Positions 18,202 through 26,929 of a DNA stretch of 64,000 bases are shown piece after piece. Positions within the stretch are counted from its first letter, which is position 1. Every line of letters starts with the position of its first letter. Below the pieces are notes generated by a model. The model had not been told where the DNA came from. It saw nothing but the letters and a program-made list of their open reading frames with translations, and made no database searches. The DNA is from CATOSK01 sp034423195 (GTDB taxonomy: Bacteria; Chloroflexota; Dehalococcoidia; Lucifugimonadales; UBA3495), in assembly GCA_034423195.1 (NCBI GenBank), contig DAOUIZ010000037.1, positions 21,383 to 85,382 of the forward strand, in the 5' to 3' direction. Made by a program: the position numbers and the translations under genes.

Positions 18202-20190
18202 ATGGGAGTATCCAGGATAGAAGTCCACAACCGGCAGCCCTACTGCGACGGTAAGCCCTTCGGTAACGCCGGTCCTTACGAGTTGCTCGAAGGCACGGCG
18301 TTCTTCTCCGTGGACCCCGGTCATCCCGACAACAGCCTGATTGCGGATATCGAGCTGGCGCCGCGAAATGATGCGGGGATGGTCTGTTTTTCAGCGCCCT
18401 TGCGCATTTTGCGTCCGGCGGAAACAGGCCGGGGATGCCGCACGGTTTTCCTGGACGTGGTGAACCGGGGACGCGGGCGGGCTCTGAAGCTGATTAACGA
18501 CGCCCCGGATGACGGAGACCCGCTGGACCCTCCCGACCCGGGGAACGGGTTCCTGATGCGGCAGGGCTACACGGTGGCCTGGTGCGGCTGGCAGCACGAC
18601 GTCCCCGGGGTGCCCGGCCTGCTGGGGATAGACGTTCCCCAGGCGGTGCACGAGGACGGGCCGGTCTCCGGCAGGATGGCCGTGACCTTCCAGCCCTCTG
18701 CGGCATCGGACGTACAGATGCTGTCGGAGCGCGGCCACCGTCCCTATCCAACCAACCACCTGGAGGACTGGGAAGCCACCCTGGCCGTCCGTGATTCCGA
18801 GGAAGGGGAGCCACGCTCGCTGCCCCGCGACCAGTGGCATTTTGCCCATGTCGAGGCTGGACGGCGGGTCCCGGATCCGGCGCACATTCACCTGGAGTCC
18901 GGGTTCCAGCCCGGCCGGATCTACGATGTAACCTTCTCCACCAGCCACGCCCCGGTCGCGGGACTCGGTCTGCTGGCCACCCGGGACTTCATTTCCTTCT
19001 TGAGGTACGGTTCCTCGGCGGAAGGCAACCCCTGCACTGGGGAAATTGACCTGGCCCTGGGATTCGGCCAGTCCCAGAGCGGACGGTTCCTGAAGCACCT
19101 GCTGTACCTTGGGCTGAACCTGGACGAGGGGGGCCGGAAGGTATTCGACGGGGTCATCGCCCATGTCGCGGGCGCCCGGCGGGGCGAGTTCAACCAGCGG
19201 TTTGCCCAACCCTCCACGGCCCACCGCCGCAGCATGAGCAACCTGTTCCCCTTCACCGACGCCCCTGAAACCGATGCCGAACTAGGCGCTGCGGAAGGGC
19301 TCCTCGACCGCCAGCGGGCCAGGGGCGGCGTGCCCAGGATTTTCCTGATGAACTCCGCCTCGGAATACTGGTGGGCGCACCTCTCGCTGATCCACACCGA
19401 CGTCAGCGGCGCCAGGGACATCGAACCGTCTGATGATGTCCGCATCTACTACTATGCGGGGACCCAGCACGCCTCCGGGAACTTCCCGCTGGCCGGCGGC
19501 GAAGGCCCTGGGGAGACCCGGGGACAGCAGCCCTTCAACTGGGTCGATTACCGCCCGGTGCTGCGGGCGTCCGTTGCAAACCTCGACGCCTGGGTCCGGT
19601 CCGGCATAGCCCCGCCTCCCAGTTGCCACCCCCGCCTGTCCGACGGAACGCTGGTCACCCCCGATGCGGTGGCCCCTGCCTTCCGCGCCATCCCGGGAGT
19701 CAATTTCCCGGTCTACCTGAAGCGGTTTTCGCGCCTCCATTTCGACCCGGCGGTAAGCTCGGCGGAAAACCTCCCCGCCGGCATCGGCAGCCCCTACCCC
19801 CTCCTGGCTCCGGCGGTGGACGCCGACGGAAACGAGCTGGCCGGAATCAGGCTGCCCGACATTTCCGTGCCCCTCGCCACCAACGCTGGCTGGAACCTCC
19901 GGCATCCGTCGGTCGGCGCGGAGGGACAGGTCATTGGGACCACCGGCGCCACCATCCCCTTTGCCGTGACCCGGGAGGAACGGGAAGCCAGGCAGGACCC
20001 CCGCCCATCCATCGAAGAGCGTTACGAGTCCAGGGATGCCTATCTGGCCCAGGTCGGGGAAGCCGCCTCCGGCCTGGCTGGCCGGGGTTTCCTCCTTCTT
20101 GAGGATTTGGAAACCGTAACCAGGCACGCCGGAGAACGGTTTGACGCCCTGACCGCCGGGGCCAGGCAGCCCCAACCGGCGGACAATTAA
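18202..20190 (+). CDS. Alpha/beta hydrolase domain-containing protein
   Basis: A 662-aa protein starts at ATG 18202, six bases after GGAGG (18191-18195); a 14-codon upstream GTG extension has no ribosome site. It opens VSRIEVHNRQPYCDGKPFG and continues with the large alpha/beta hydrolase-domain family of uncharacterised secreted or cytosolic hydrolases. The nucleophile elbow GFGQSQSGRFLKHLLYLGL (about residues 287-305) provides the likely catalytic serine. A histidine near GTQHASGNFPL could complete the site. No signal peptide is evident. It heads a likely operon with an LLM oxidoreductase (56-base gap) and an MmgE/PrpD protein. The substrate is unknown. Confidence 0.8.
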   Translation: MGVSRIEVHNRQPYCDGKPFGNAGPYELLEGTAFFSVDPGHPDNSLIADIELAPRNDAGMVCFSAPLRILRPAETGRGCRTVFLDVVNRGRGRALKLINDAPDDGDPLDPPDPGNGFLMRQGYTVAWCGWQHDVPGVPGLLGIDVPQAVHEDGPVSGRMAVTFQPSAASDVQMLSERGHRPYPTNHLEDWEATLAVRDSEEGEPRSLPRDQWHFAHVEAGRRVPDPAHIHLESGFQPGRIYDVTFSTSHAPVAGLGLLATRDFISFLRYGSSAEGNPCTGEIDLALGFGQSQSGRFLKHLLYLGLNLDEGGRKVFDGVIAHVAGARRGEFNQRFAQPSTAHRRSMSNLFPFTDAPETDAELGAAEGLLDRQRARGGVPRIFLMNSASEYWWAHLSLIHTDVSGARDIEPSDDVRIYYYAGTQHASGNFPLAGGEGPGETRGQQPFNWVDYRPVLRASVANLDAWVRSGIAPPPSCHPRLSDGTLVTPDAVAPAFRAIPGVNFPVYLKRFSRLHFDPAVSSAENLPAGIGSPYPLLAPAVDADGNELAGIRLPDISVPLATNAGWNLRHPSVGAEGQVIGTTGATIPFAVTREEREARQDPRPSIEERYESRDAYLAQVGEAASGLAGRGFLLLEDLETVTRHAGERFDALTAGARQPQPADN

Positions 20191-20246
20191 CCGTCGGACT
20201 ACTACCGGAACCATACCCGCAGACCAGCCGCCGCAAGGAGAGCGCG

Positions 20247-21089
20247 ATGAACATAGGCACCTCGGTACCCTTGCCCGCTTACACCATAGACCCGGCATTC
20301 ATGGCCCGGAAGGCCGAGGAGCTGGGTTTCGATTCCATCTGGTACGCCGAACACCCCATTCTGCCGGTTAACAGTGACAGTCCCTTCCCCAGTGGCGGCC
20401 CCATCCCCGAGACCTACGCCCACTTCTCCGACCCCTACATTTCCCTCGCCCGGGCTTCCTCGGTGACCACCACCATCAAGTTGGCCACCGGAATTACCCT
20501 GGTGCCGGAACGCAACCCCCTGGTGCTGGCCAAGGCCATCGCCACCCTCGACCGTTACAGCGGAGGCCGGTTCATGTTCGGCATCGGAGCTGGCTGGAAC
20601 CGGGAAGAAACGGAAATCATGGGCGGGGACTTCGACCACCGCTGGACCCAGACCCGGGAAGCCGTGGCCGTGCTGAAAGAGCTGTGGACCAAGGACGAAG
20701 CCGAGTTCCACGGCCGTTACTACGACTTCCCCCCGGTCAAGTGCAACCCCAAGCCGGTGCAGGACCCCCATCCGCCCGTAATTCTCGGCGGTATGGCCCG
20801 CAACGTCCTGCGGCGCGTTGCCACCTGGGGCGATGGCTGGATGCCCAACCGCATCAGCCCTGCGGACCTGGAACGGAGCCGCGCTACCCTGGACAACCTG
20901 GCGGCGGAGCTTGGCCGGGATCCGGCATCCCTGACGATAACCGTCTACGGACAGGACCCCAACCTCGAAGCCCTGCGTTCCCTTTTCGACGCCGGGGCCG
21001 ACCGGGTGGTGGTCCGCCCCGATTTCGTCGAAACCGAAGCCGAGATGGGAGAGCAGCTGGAGCGGATCGCGGAAGCGGTCATCCGCTGA
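20247..21089 (+). CDS. LLM-class F420-dependent oxidoreductase
   Basis: A 280-aa protein of the luciferase-like monooxygenase fold. The N-terminus MNIGTSVPLPAYTIDPAFMARKAEELG leads into FDSIWYAEHPILP. Later blocks are ATGITLVPERNPLVLAKAIATLDRYSGGRFMFGIGAGWN and GHxxRWxQxREAVAVLKELWT. These are the hallmarks of the F420-type subgroup (TIGR03619-like). Such enzymes reduce or oxygenate diverse organic compounds using F420 or FMN; the cofactor cannot be decided here. An AAGGAGA site precedes ATG 20247. It is the middle gene of the 18202-22500 run. Confidence 0.88.
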   Translation: MNIGTSVPLPAYTIDPAFMARKAEELGFDSIWYAEHPILPVNSDSPFPSGGPIPETYAHFSDPYISLARASSVTTTIKLATGITLVPERNPLVLAKAIATLDRYSGGRFMFGIGAGWNREETEIMGGDFDHRWTQTREAVAVLKELWTKDEAEFHGRYYDFPPVKCNPKPVQDPHPPVILGGMARNVLRRVATWGDGWMPNRISPADLERSRATLDNLAAELGRDPASLTITVYGQDPNLEALRSLFDAGADRVVVRPDFVETEAEMGEQLERIAEAVIR

Positions 21090-21147
21090 TCCCATTGCCT
21101 ACCCCGTCGCGCCCATCAAGCTGAAGCAACCTGGAGGACCACGAGGA

Positions 21148-22500
21148 ATGGACCAAACATCACAGCTGCTGAGTTCCTACGCCTGCCGCCTTTCTTACGA
21201 AGACCTGAGCCCGGCGACCGTGCATCAGATTAAGAGAACGGTGGTGGACACCTTCGGGTGCGCCATCGGGGGATACCTGTCGGAGCCGGCCAAGATTGCC
21301 CGGCGGTTGGCCGCCGGGGTCAACAGCGTTGCCCCTTCCCGCATCATCGGCACCGGGGATTACAGCTCGATGGACCTGGCCGGGTTCGCCAACGGCGTGA
21401 TGGTGCGCTACCTGGACTGCAATGACTCCTACTTTTCCCCTGGGGGCGGGCATCCCAGCGACATGATCCCCGCGGCCCTGGCCGTGGGAGACACCTTGAG
21501 CGCCGACGGGCCGTCGTTGATCACGGCCATCGCCCTGGCCTACGAGGTATTCTGCCGTATCTCCGACGAGGTGCCCGAATCGGGCTGGGACCAGGGCATC
21601 TTCAGCGTCATCGGCGCCGCCTGTGCCGCCGGTAAGCTCATGGACCTGGACGAGGAGCAGATGGCCCACGCCATTTCCCTCGCGGCGGTCCCCAACATCC
21701 CCCTGAGGGTGACCCGCATGGGTGAGCTTTCCATGTGGAAGGGATGCGCCGCCGCCAGCGCGACCCGGGCTGGCATCTTCGCCGCCCAGTTGGCCGCCGA
21801 AGGGATGAACGGCCCCTTCGAGCCCTTCGAGGGGAGAAAAGGTCTGTGGGAATCGGCCTTGGGCCGCGACATCCGGTTGGACAGGATGGGGGGAGGGGAC
21901 GAACCCTTCCTCATCACCCAGAACACCTTCAAGTTCTACCCATCGCAGATTCACACCCAGAATCCCATCGGGCTGGCCATCGACCTCCATTCCCGGGTTG
22001 ACGTCGCCGACATCGAGTCCATCCATATCAGTAGCTACCACAGCGCGGTCAGCAGCGCGTCCACCGAGCCGGAGAAGTGGGACCCCAAGACCCGGGAAAC
22101 CGCCGACCACAGCATACCCTTCCTGGTGGCCGTCGGGCTGCGGGACGGCGCGGTAACCCCGGCCACCTTCACCCCGGACCGCATCGCCGACCCGTCGCTC
22201 CGCCCCATACTGGCCAAGATGACCATCGAAGAGGACCCGGCCTTCACGGAAAAATACCCGTCGGAGTACAACTGCCGGATCGAAGTCAGGACCAGGTCCG
22301 GGGCGGGTTATGTTGCCTCCGGGCCTTATCCCAAGGGCCACCGCAACAACCCATTGAGCGACGCCGAGGTCAGCGAGAAATTCCGCCGTCTGGCAACTCC
22401 CATGCTCTCCGATGAACAATGCGGCGAGGCCCTGGGACTGTTGTGGAGCCTGGAGCAGCAGCTCGACATGGACGACGTATTTGATGCGCTGGTAGTATAG
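21148..22500 (+). CDS. MmgE/PrpD family protein
   Basis: A 450-aa protein of the 2-methylcitrate dehydratase/aconitate decarboxylase superfamily. Recognisable parts are KRTVVDTFGCAIGGY (about residues 29-43), the substrate-loop block YLDCNDSY near residue 92 followed by GGGHPSDMIPAALAVGD, and KFYPSQIHTQ near residue 262. The family isomerises or dehydrates polycarboxylates and also includes iminodisuccinate epimerases. A ribosome site (GGAGGACCACGAGGA) precedes ATG 21148. It follows the LLM gene by 58 bases, likely in the same transcript. Without prpB or prpC nearby, a methylcitrate-cycle role is only one possibility. Confidence 0.85.
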   Translation: MDQTSQLLSSYACRLSYEDLSPATVHQIKRTVVDTFGCAIGGYLSEPAKIARRLAAGVNSVAPSRIIGTGDYSSMDLAGFANGVMVRYLDCNDSYFSPGGGHPSDMIPAALAVGDTLSADGPSLITAIALAYEVFCRISDEVPESGWDQGIFSVIGAACAAGKLMDLDEEQMAHAISLAAVPNIPLRVTRMGELSMWKGCAAASATRAGIFAAQLAAEGMNGPFEPFEGRKGLWESALGRDIRLDRMGGGDEPFLITQNTFKFYPSQIHTQNPIGLAIDLHSRVDVADIESIHISSYHSAVSSASTEPEKWDPKTRETADHSIPFLVAVGLRDGAVTPATFTPDRIADPSLRPILAKMTIEEDPAFTEKYPSEYNCRIEVRTRSGAGYVASGPYPKGHRNNPLSDAEVSEKFRRLATPMLSDEQCGEALGLLWSLEQQLDMDDVFDALVV

Positions 22501-22676
22501 GAGCCGTTTTCGCCGTAGAATCGGGTCCCGGTGGGCTTCACCCGCGGGTTTGTGCCTGGGGTTTTCGGGAGGTGGCGTGGTGGCCGGGACGGGGGGAATC
22601 CGGGGAATCCGATGCGGTGTCCGGCACGTATTAGGGGAGACAGGGATCGCTGTCTTCCGGCGCCTGGAGACGGGCG

Positions 22677-23249
22677 GTGGATAGTTACAATGAGCTGGAA
22701 GACCTCCAGCTCATCCAAATGACCGCTGGTGGCGACGGCCAGGCTCTCGAAGAGCTCTATTCCCGCTACTCGACGGCGGTTTACTCGCTGGCCCGGTATA
22801 TGTTGCGTAACGAAGCCTCGGCGGAAGACGCCACGCAGGACATCTTCATCAATATCTGGACCAAATCGGCGAGCTACAAGCCGGAGCGGGGAGCCCCCCG
22901 GTCGTGGTTGATGAGCGTGGCCCACAACAAGATTATCGACATCATCCGCTCCCAGCGCCGGCACCAGAACCTGGGAGACCAGGGGGATTACGAGACCCTG
23001 GACCTTCTTCCGTCCCGGTCCCGGCCCACGGACGAAGAGGCGGAACTGAACATCGAACGGGAACGCATCATCAAGGCGCTGGACGGCCTGCCCGAGGGCC
23101 AAAGGTCGGCGCTTTTCCTGGCCTACTTCGAAGGGTATTCCCAATCCGAAATCGCGGCCAGGCTGGGCCTTCCCCTGGGAACGGTGAAAACAAGAATGCG
23201 GCTGGGAATGCAGAAGTTACGGCTGGAACTGGAGGCCGATGTCGCCTGA
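22677..23249 (+). CDS. ECF-type RNA polymerase sigma factor
   Basis: A 190-aa sigma-70 family protein starts at GTG 22677. Region 2 (ALEELYSRYSTAVYSLARYM, then SAEDATQDIFINIWTKS) and region 4 (LPEGQRSALFLAYFEGYSQ, then SEIAARLGLPLGTVKTRMRL) are complete, and nothing follows region 4. This is the ECF SigK/RpoE-like layout. It overlaps the following anti-sigma gene by 11 bases, so the two are translationally coupled. Pairing with an RskA-type anti-sigma suggests release by an envelope or redox signal. The 176-base gap upstream holds no clear housekeeping promoter, consistent with autoregulation. Confidence 0.92.
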   Translation: MDSYNELEDLQLIQMTAGGDGQALEELYSRYSTAVYSLARYMLRNEASAEDATQDIFINIWTKSASYKPERGAPRSWLMSVAHNKIIDIIRSQRRHQNLGDQGDYETLDLLPSRSRPTDEEAELNIERERIIKALDGLPEGQRSALFLAYFEGYSQSEIAARLGLPLGTVKTRMRLGMQKLRLELEADVA

Positions 23250-24183
23250 CATGAGGGGCCATCCCGACGACCTCTTCGAAGCCTACGCGCTGGAAGCGCT
23301 GGATGCTTACGAAGCGAATCTGGTCGACCAACACCTGGAGAGCTGCTCCCGGTGCCAGGTCCTGGCCGGGCGGGCGTTGGAATCGGTAACCCGCCTCGCC
23401 ATGGCCGTGCAGCAGGCTCCGGCTCCCCCGGGGATCCTCGACCGGGTCATGGCCGAGATTAACCCTCCGGCGCTGGAGATGAGTCCGGCCGCGAGCACCC
23501 GGGCGCCCCGGTGGCCGGTGCCCGGATGGTCAATGCCCCGGTTCATGCTGCCTTCCTGGTTCACTCTCCGGGGACTGGCCCTCCCCGCGGCTGCGGTGGT
23601 GGTGCTGGCCCTTTTCGGGCTGTCGGTGGCTTTGAACCTGAGGCTGGCCGAACAGGTCGATGACATGGCCCAGCGAAACTCAACGGTCACGGCCCAGATG
23701 GCCAGCGCGTTGCGGGAAACGGAAAGGTTGCAGCGGGAAACCTCCGTCATCGCCGCCCAGATGGAAAGCTCCGGCATAGTGTCGCTGGGGAAAATCTCCG
23801 ATTGGACCGCCACTCTGATTGGCAGCTACCTCGATTCCTTCCCGGAAGCCCAACCCGTGATGTTGGAACCGTCGGAAGACCATTCCGGCCACGAAGGGTT
23901 CCTGCTGGTTGAGGACGAAGGCAGGAAGGCGACGATGATGATTTCCAGCCAGAACCCCGCGTCGGGCAACACGCCGTACCTCGTCTGGCTGGTCCGGGGG
24001 ACAGACTGGACCCCGGCGGGAGAGGTAATGGTGAACGAGTCAGGGCAGGGAACGCTGAACATCGAATCCGGCCAGTCCCTGTTCGAGTTCGACTCGGTGA
24101 GCGTTACGATGGAAGGGCAGGAACCGGCCCGCGACCAGGTTGTGCTGACCAGCCGGATTCCCCATCAGGCCAACCCCAGGTAG
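23239..24183 (+). CDS. Membrane-anchored zinc anti-sigma factor (RskA-like)
   Basis: A 314-aa protein. The N-terminal anti-sigma domain has the zinc-binding pattern H32-x3-C36-x2-C39 (QHLESCSRCQ). A proline-rich linker is followed by one transmembrane helix at about residues 112-134 (ALPAAAVVVLALFGLSVALN). A short coiled-coil-like segment and an extracytoplasmic RskA-type beta domain come next (NTPYLVWLVRGTDWTPAGEV, about residues 258-277). The gene overlaps the sigma gene. The protein should hold that sigma factor at the membrane until cleaved or modified. GGAGG lies only three bases before ATG 23239; ATG 23251 is an alternative start. Confidence 0.88.
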   Translation: MSPDMRGHPDDLFEAYALEALDAYEANLVDQHLESCSRCQVLAGRALESVTRLAMAVQQAPAPPGILDRVMAEINPPALEMSPAASTRAPRWPVPGWSMPRFMLPSWFTLRGLALPAAAVVVLALFGLSVALNLRLAEQVDDMAQRNSTVTAQMASALRETERLQRETSVIAAQMESSGIVSLGKISDWTATLIGSYLDSFPEAQPVMLEPSEDHSGHEGFLLVEDEGRKATMMISSQNPASGNTPYLVWLVRGTDWTPAGEVMVNESGQGTLNIESGQSLFEFDSVSVTMEGQEPARDQVVLTSRIPHQANPR

Positions 24184-24201
24184 GAGACCCGGGCTTCACC
24201 G

Positions 24202-24351
24202 ATGACTGCGGAGCCTCGGAAACCGGCACCCGCGCCCGGCCCGGCCAGTCCCCCGTCGGCTTGCGAAATTTGCGGCGGGCCCACGCTGGAGCTTCACTGC
24301 AAGATCCAATGCCGCAACTGCGGCTACACCCGCGACTGCTCCGACCCCTAG
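24202..24351 (+). CDS. 49-aa zinc-ribbon protein
   Basis: An ATG at 24202, 18 bases after the anti-sigma stop, opens a 49-codon frame. An alanine/proline-rich start (TAEPRKPAPAPGPASPPS) is followed by CEICGG, HCKIQCRNCG and CSDP. The paired CxxC motifs form a likely zinc ribbon. The compact HCKxxCxNCGYxRDCSDP ending looks conserved in a widespread family of tiny uncharacterised proteins (from memory, not checked). Its position suggests co-transcription with the sigma/anti-sigma pair. No function is known. Confidence 0.65.
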   Translation: MTAEPRKPAPAPGPASPPSACEICGGPTLELHCKIQCRNCGYTRDCSDP

Positions 24352-24444
24352 CGCCGTCGGCGGCCATTCACCGAAAGACTGTCTCGAAGCCGCCTACCCT
24401 CTCTCCCGTCACCCCCACGCAAGGCCAGCCCTGCCGCCTACTCT

Positions 24445-24527
24445 CCCGTCATTCCCGCGCAGAGCCTGCCCCTGGCGACTGAGGAGGGACGACGAAGGAG
24501 GGAAAGGGGCGGGAATCCAGACCCCCG
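24445..24527. repeat. Long ATTCCCGC hairpin repeat, copy A
   Basis: The outer stem ATTCCCGC/GCGGGAAT encloses a ~50-base loop, GCAGAGCCTGCCCCTGGCGA ... GGGAAAGGGG, with an inner GCCCCT/AGGGGC arm. It is followed by CCAGACCCCCG. Near-identical copies lie at 28712, 36403, 42446, 43437 and 43642. Confidence 0.85.
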
Positions 24528-24547
24528 CAAACCGTCGCCCCATGCCG

Positions 24548-26002
24548 TCACTCCCCGCGCGGGAAAGGCCACCACTCCGGGTAGTCCCGCAGACGCAGGT
24601 GCCGGAAAAGCTCGGGATGGGTATCCACCGCCAGCCTCATCGCCTGGGAGACCGGCTCCCGGATGGCATCGTGGGCCAGCTCCGACGTGCGGAGCTTGAA
24701 GAGGTGGTGGCACTCCCTCAGGTTGACGTGGGCCACGGCGCGGCGGTAATGGGCGTGGGAAACCAGGTACTGGGCGGCCACAGGAGAAATGTCACGCACC
24801 CGCCGGAAGGTATCCTCCGCCCGCCCCAGCACCGACTCGAACACGGCGGCCATTCCCGCATCGTGGATCAGGGGCGGCAATCGGTATCCCAGGTCCACCG
24901 TCGCCGGTTGCGGGAGACAGGTCAGCATCCGGTGGCGCCTGAACTCCCGGAATGCGCCGTAATCCAGGGTGAACTCCAAGGTGTACTGTACGGTCTCGAA
25001 CTCCCGCCCGGGCAGATCGTGTGGCCCTATCCCCTCCACGCAGCGGTGGATTATGTCATGTCTCTGGGACTCCGGCATGGCCCGGACCGTCTGGAGCACG
25101 TCGTCGTAGCCCGTCCCTGAGTAGCGGTAGAGCAGGGCCGCGGCCAGCTTTTCCACCGCATCGGTATCCCACCCGACCAGCCTGGCCGGGATAACGGAAG
25201 CATCCGCGCCGCCTCCCGGGATAGCTCCCCCTTCCCGGGTCCCGGCCTCGGAAGCCAACTCCTTCTGCTCCGCCGAGACGGCGGTGAGATAGGCGTTCTC
25301 GTCGGCGTACTTGATCAGGGTGGGAGTGATGGTGCGGGCCTGCTCCCGAATCTCCAGCCCCACGTCCCGCTCCTCGGCCAGTTCCGAGGACAGGAGCTTG
25401 GTGACCGCGTGTTCCAGGGTGCGGGCGTTGGCCGTGACTCCCACGTTGGTCAGGGTGGCGGCCGGCAGCACTTCCCGGCACTGGTCCGTGGCTATGCGCC
25501 GCAGCCGCAGCCGGTAGGCGGATTCACGCTCCCCGTCCGCCCGGGGATGCTCCCTGGCTAGGTGCGCCATGCAGCCGTCGAGCAGTCGGGAATATGCCTC
25601 GAACATGCTCCGGCAGGTGCTGTGGTACTCCTCCAGCAGCAGGGGGAAGGGCTCCAGTTCCCGGGGAGTGTGGTAGCTGCCCGGAGGCAGCACCTGGTAC
25701 CGGGATGACTTCTCGGTGTAGGAAGCCAAACGGTTGTCCTCGATGCCGTCGCAGGCCAGTCGGGATACGTTCTCCACGGCCAGGTGGACCACGGCGTGCT
25801 CCGCGACGGAGGCATGACCGTATCCCAGGACCCATCGCTCGTGGAAATCGGCGGCGCGTTCCCGGCTGACCTCCTCGGCAATCTCGTCGAAAGGTTCGGG
25901 CCGGCGCGAGGTCATGGCAAAGACAACGGCGATCTGCTCTTCGGTCAGACCGTGGGCGTCCAGCGGGTAGACCCGGCGGCTGGGGGCGTGTTCAGTGCTC
26001 AC
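24548..26002 (-). CDS. Two-domain ThyX-like (FAD-dependent thymidylate synthase) protein
   Basis: A 484-aa protein, about twice the usual ThyX length, made of two ThyX-like halves. The first half has GHASVAEHAVVHLAVENVSR and then DNRLASYTEKSSRYQ (about residues 87-101), matching the second part of the ThyX signature, but the RHR of that motif is replaced by DNR. The second half has FRRHRMLTCLPQ (about residue 354), keeping RHR but lacking the following S/ExSxRY part. NxRxLxH-like blocks (ANARTLEHAVTK and VNLRECHHLFKL) occur in both halves. It may methylate dUMP using FAD and methylene-tetrahydrofolate with a composite site, or have diverged. GTG 26002 is the best start. Confidence 0.75.
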   Translation of the reverse strand: MSTEHAPSRRVYPLDAHGLTEEQIAVVFAMTSRRPEPFDEIAEEVSRERAADFHERWVLGYGHASVAEHAVVHLAVENVSRLACDGIEDNRLASYTEKSSRYQVLPPGSYHTPRELEPFPLLLEEYHSTCRSMFEAYSRLLDGCMAHLAREHPRADGERESAYRLRLRRIATDQCREVLPAATLTNVGVTANARTLEHAVTKLLSSELAEERDVGLEIREQARTITPTLIKYADENAYLTAVSAEQKELASEAGTREGGAIPGGGADASVIPARLVGWDTDAVEKLAAALLYRYSGTGYDDVLQTVRAMPESQRHDIIHRCVEGIGPHDLPGREFETVQYTLEFTLDYGAFREFRRHRMLTCLPQPATVDLGYRLPPLIHDAGMAAVFESVLGRAEDTFRRVRDISPVAAQYLVSHAHYRRAVAHVNLRECHHLFKLRTSELAHDAIREPVSQAMRLAVDTHPELFRHLRLRDYPEWWPFPRGE

Positions 26003-26088
26003 TCATACAATTGTTGATGAACGCCGGGGAAAAAAATATAACCTGTCTTGCGGTATTTGAGAGATTTAGCCAGCTCAGGCGTCGGCGG

Positions 26089-26874
26089 CTAGGGCTTCCG
26101 GCAAACCAGCATGGCCCAGCGGTGTCGGAACATTAGCTCCCCCTCTTCCAGGTACGGATACATCCCGGTTTCGGGCCCGCCCGATAGCTCGGATTGCAAG
26201 TCCCGCAGGATCAGGGCCCGGGATTCGTCGGGGGTCTGGGTCATGTCCATCCAGCTCTCAACGCTGCGTTGGGCCTCGAAGGCGGAGGTGCGGGCGATTT
26301 CCAGGCCGCACTCCTCGGCCATGGCTCGGAGGCGGCTGACGGGCAGGGCGTTGGTGTGGGATGGGTCCCGGAGGCGTTCCAGGTGGTTGTGGGTCTCGGC
26401 GGTGGCCGGGTCTTCGGATGTGGTGAGGTCAATGATTGCGACGTGCCCGCCGGAACGACAGGCGCGGACCATTTCCCGCAGGCACCTGCCGGGGTCTTCC
26501 ACCTGGTGCATGGCCAGGCGGCACGCCACCAGCGAGAAGCTCCCGTCTTCGTATGGCAGACTCCGGGCATCGCCCAGGTCGAAGGTGACGTTGGTCAACC
26601 CCTCTTCGGCGGCCAGTTGGCTGCCCCGTGCGACCATCTCCGGGGTCACGTCCACGGCGACGGACTGGGCAACCGTCGGGGCCATTCCCCGGGCCAGGAC
26701 CCCGGTGCCCGCCGCCACGTCCAACACCCGCATATCCGGGCGCAGCTCCAGGTTCTCCAGGCTCCAGGCCAGGGCGTGTTCGTTGCCGCCGGACACCACG
26801 TAGGTATCCCAGTTGGCGGCCTGCTGGGAAAACTGCTCCTGGATCAGCTCGTCGTGGGTCCTTTCCTGGGACAT
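26089..26874 (-). CDS. Class I SAM-dependent methyltransferase
   Basis: A 261-aa protein with the UbiE/Methyltransf_11 pattern. Motif I is VLDVAAGTGVLARGM (about residues 50-64), the acidic motif II region is VAVDVTPEMV, and motif IV is DARSLPYEDGSFSLVACRLAMHQVED. The C-terminus (FRHRWAMLVCRKP) is typical of small-molecule methyltransferases. ATG 26874 follows GGAAGGAA. It sits 55 bases downstream of the TPP-enzyme gene on the same strand and 86 bases upstream of the ThyX-like gene, so one transcript is possible. The acceptor is unknown. Confidence 0.88.
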   Translation of the reverse strand: MSQERTHDELIQEQFSQQAANWDTYVVSGGNEHALAWSLENLELRPDMRVLDVAAGTGVLARGMAPTVAQSVAVDVTPEMVARGSQLAAEEGLTNVTFDLGDARSLPYEDGSFSLVACRLAMHQVEDPGRCLREMVRACRSGGHVAIIDLTTSEDPATAETHNHLERLRDPSHTNALPVSRLRAMAEECGLEIARTSAFEAQRSVESWMDMTQTPDESRALILRDLQSELSGGPETGMYPYLEEGELMFRHRWAMLVCRKP

Positions 26875-26929
26875 TTCCTTCCTTTGCCTCCCTCGCTTTC
26901 CGGCGGGCCGCGGGATACCCGTCTCCCGG

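Noticed and set aside
16890..18230. 446-codon minus-strand open frame
   Set aside because: Mirror of the TPR part of the CHAT protein; Leu/Val-rich composition arises from the repeats on the other strand.
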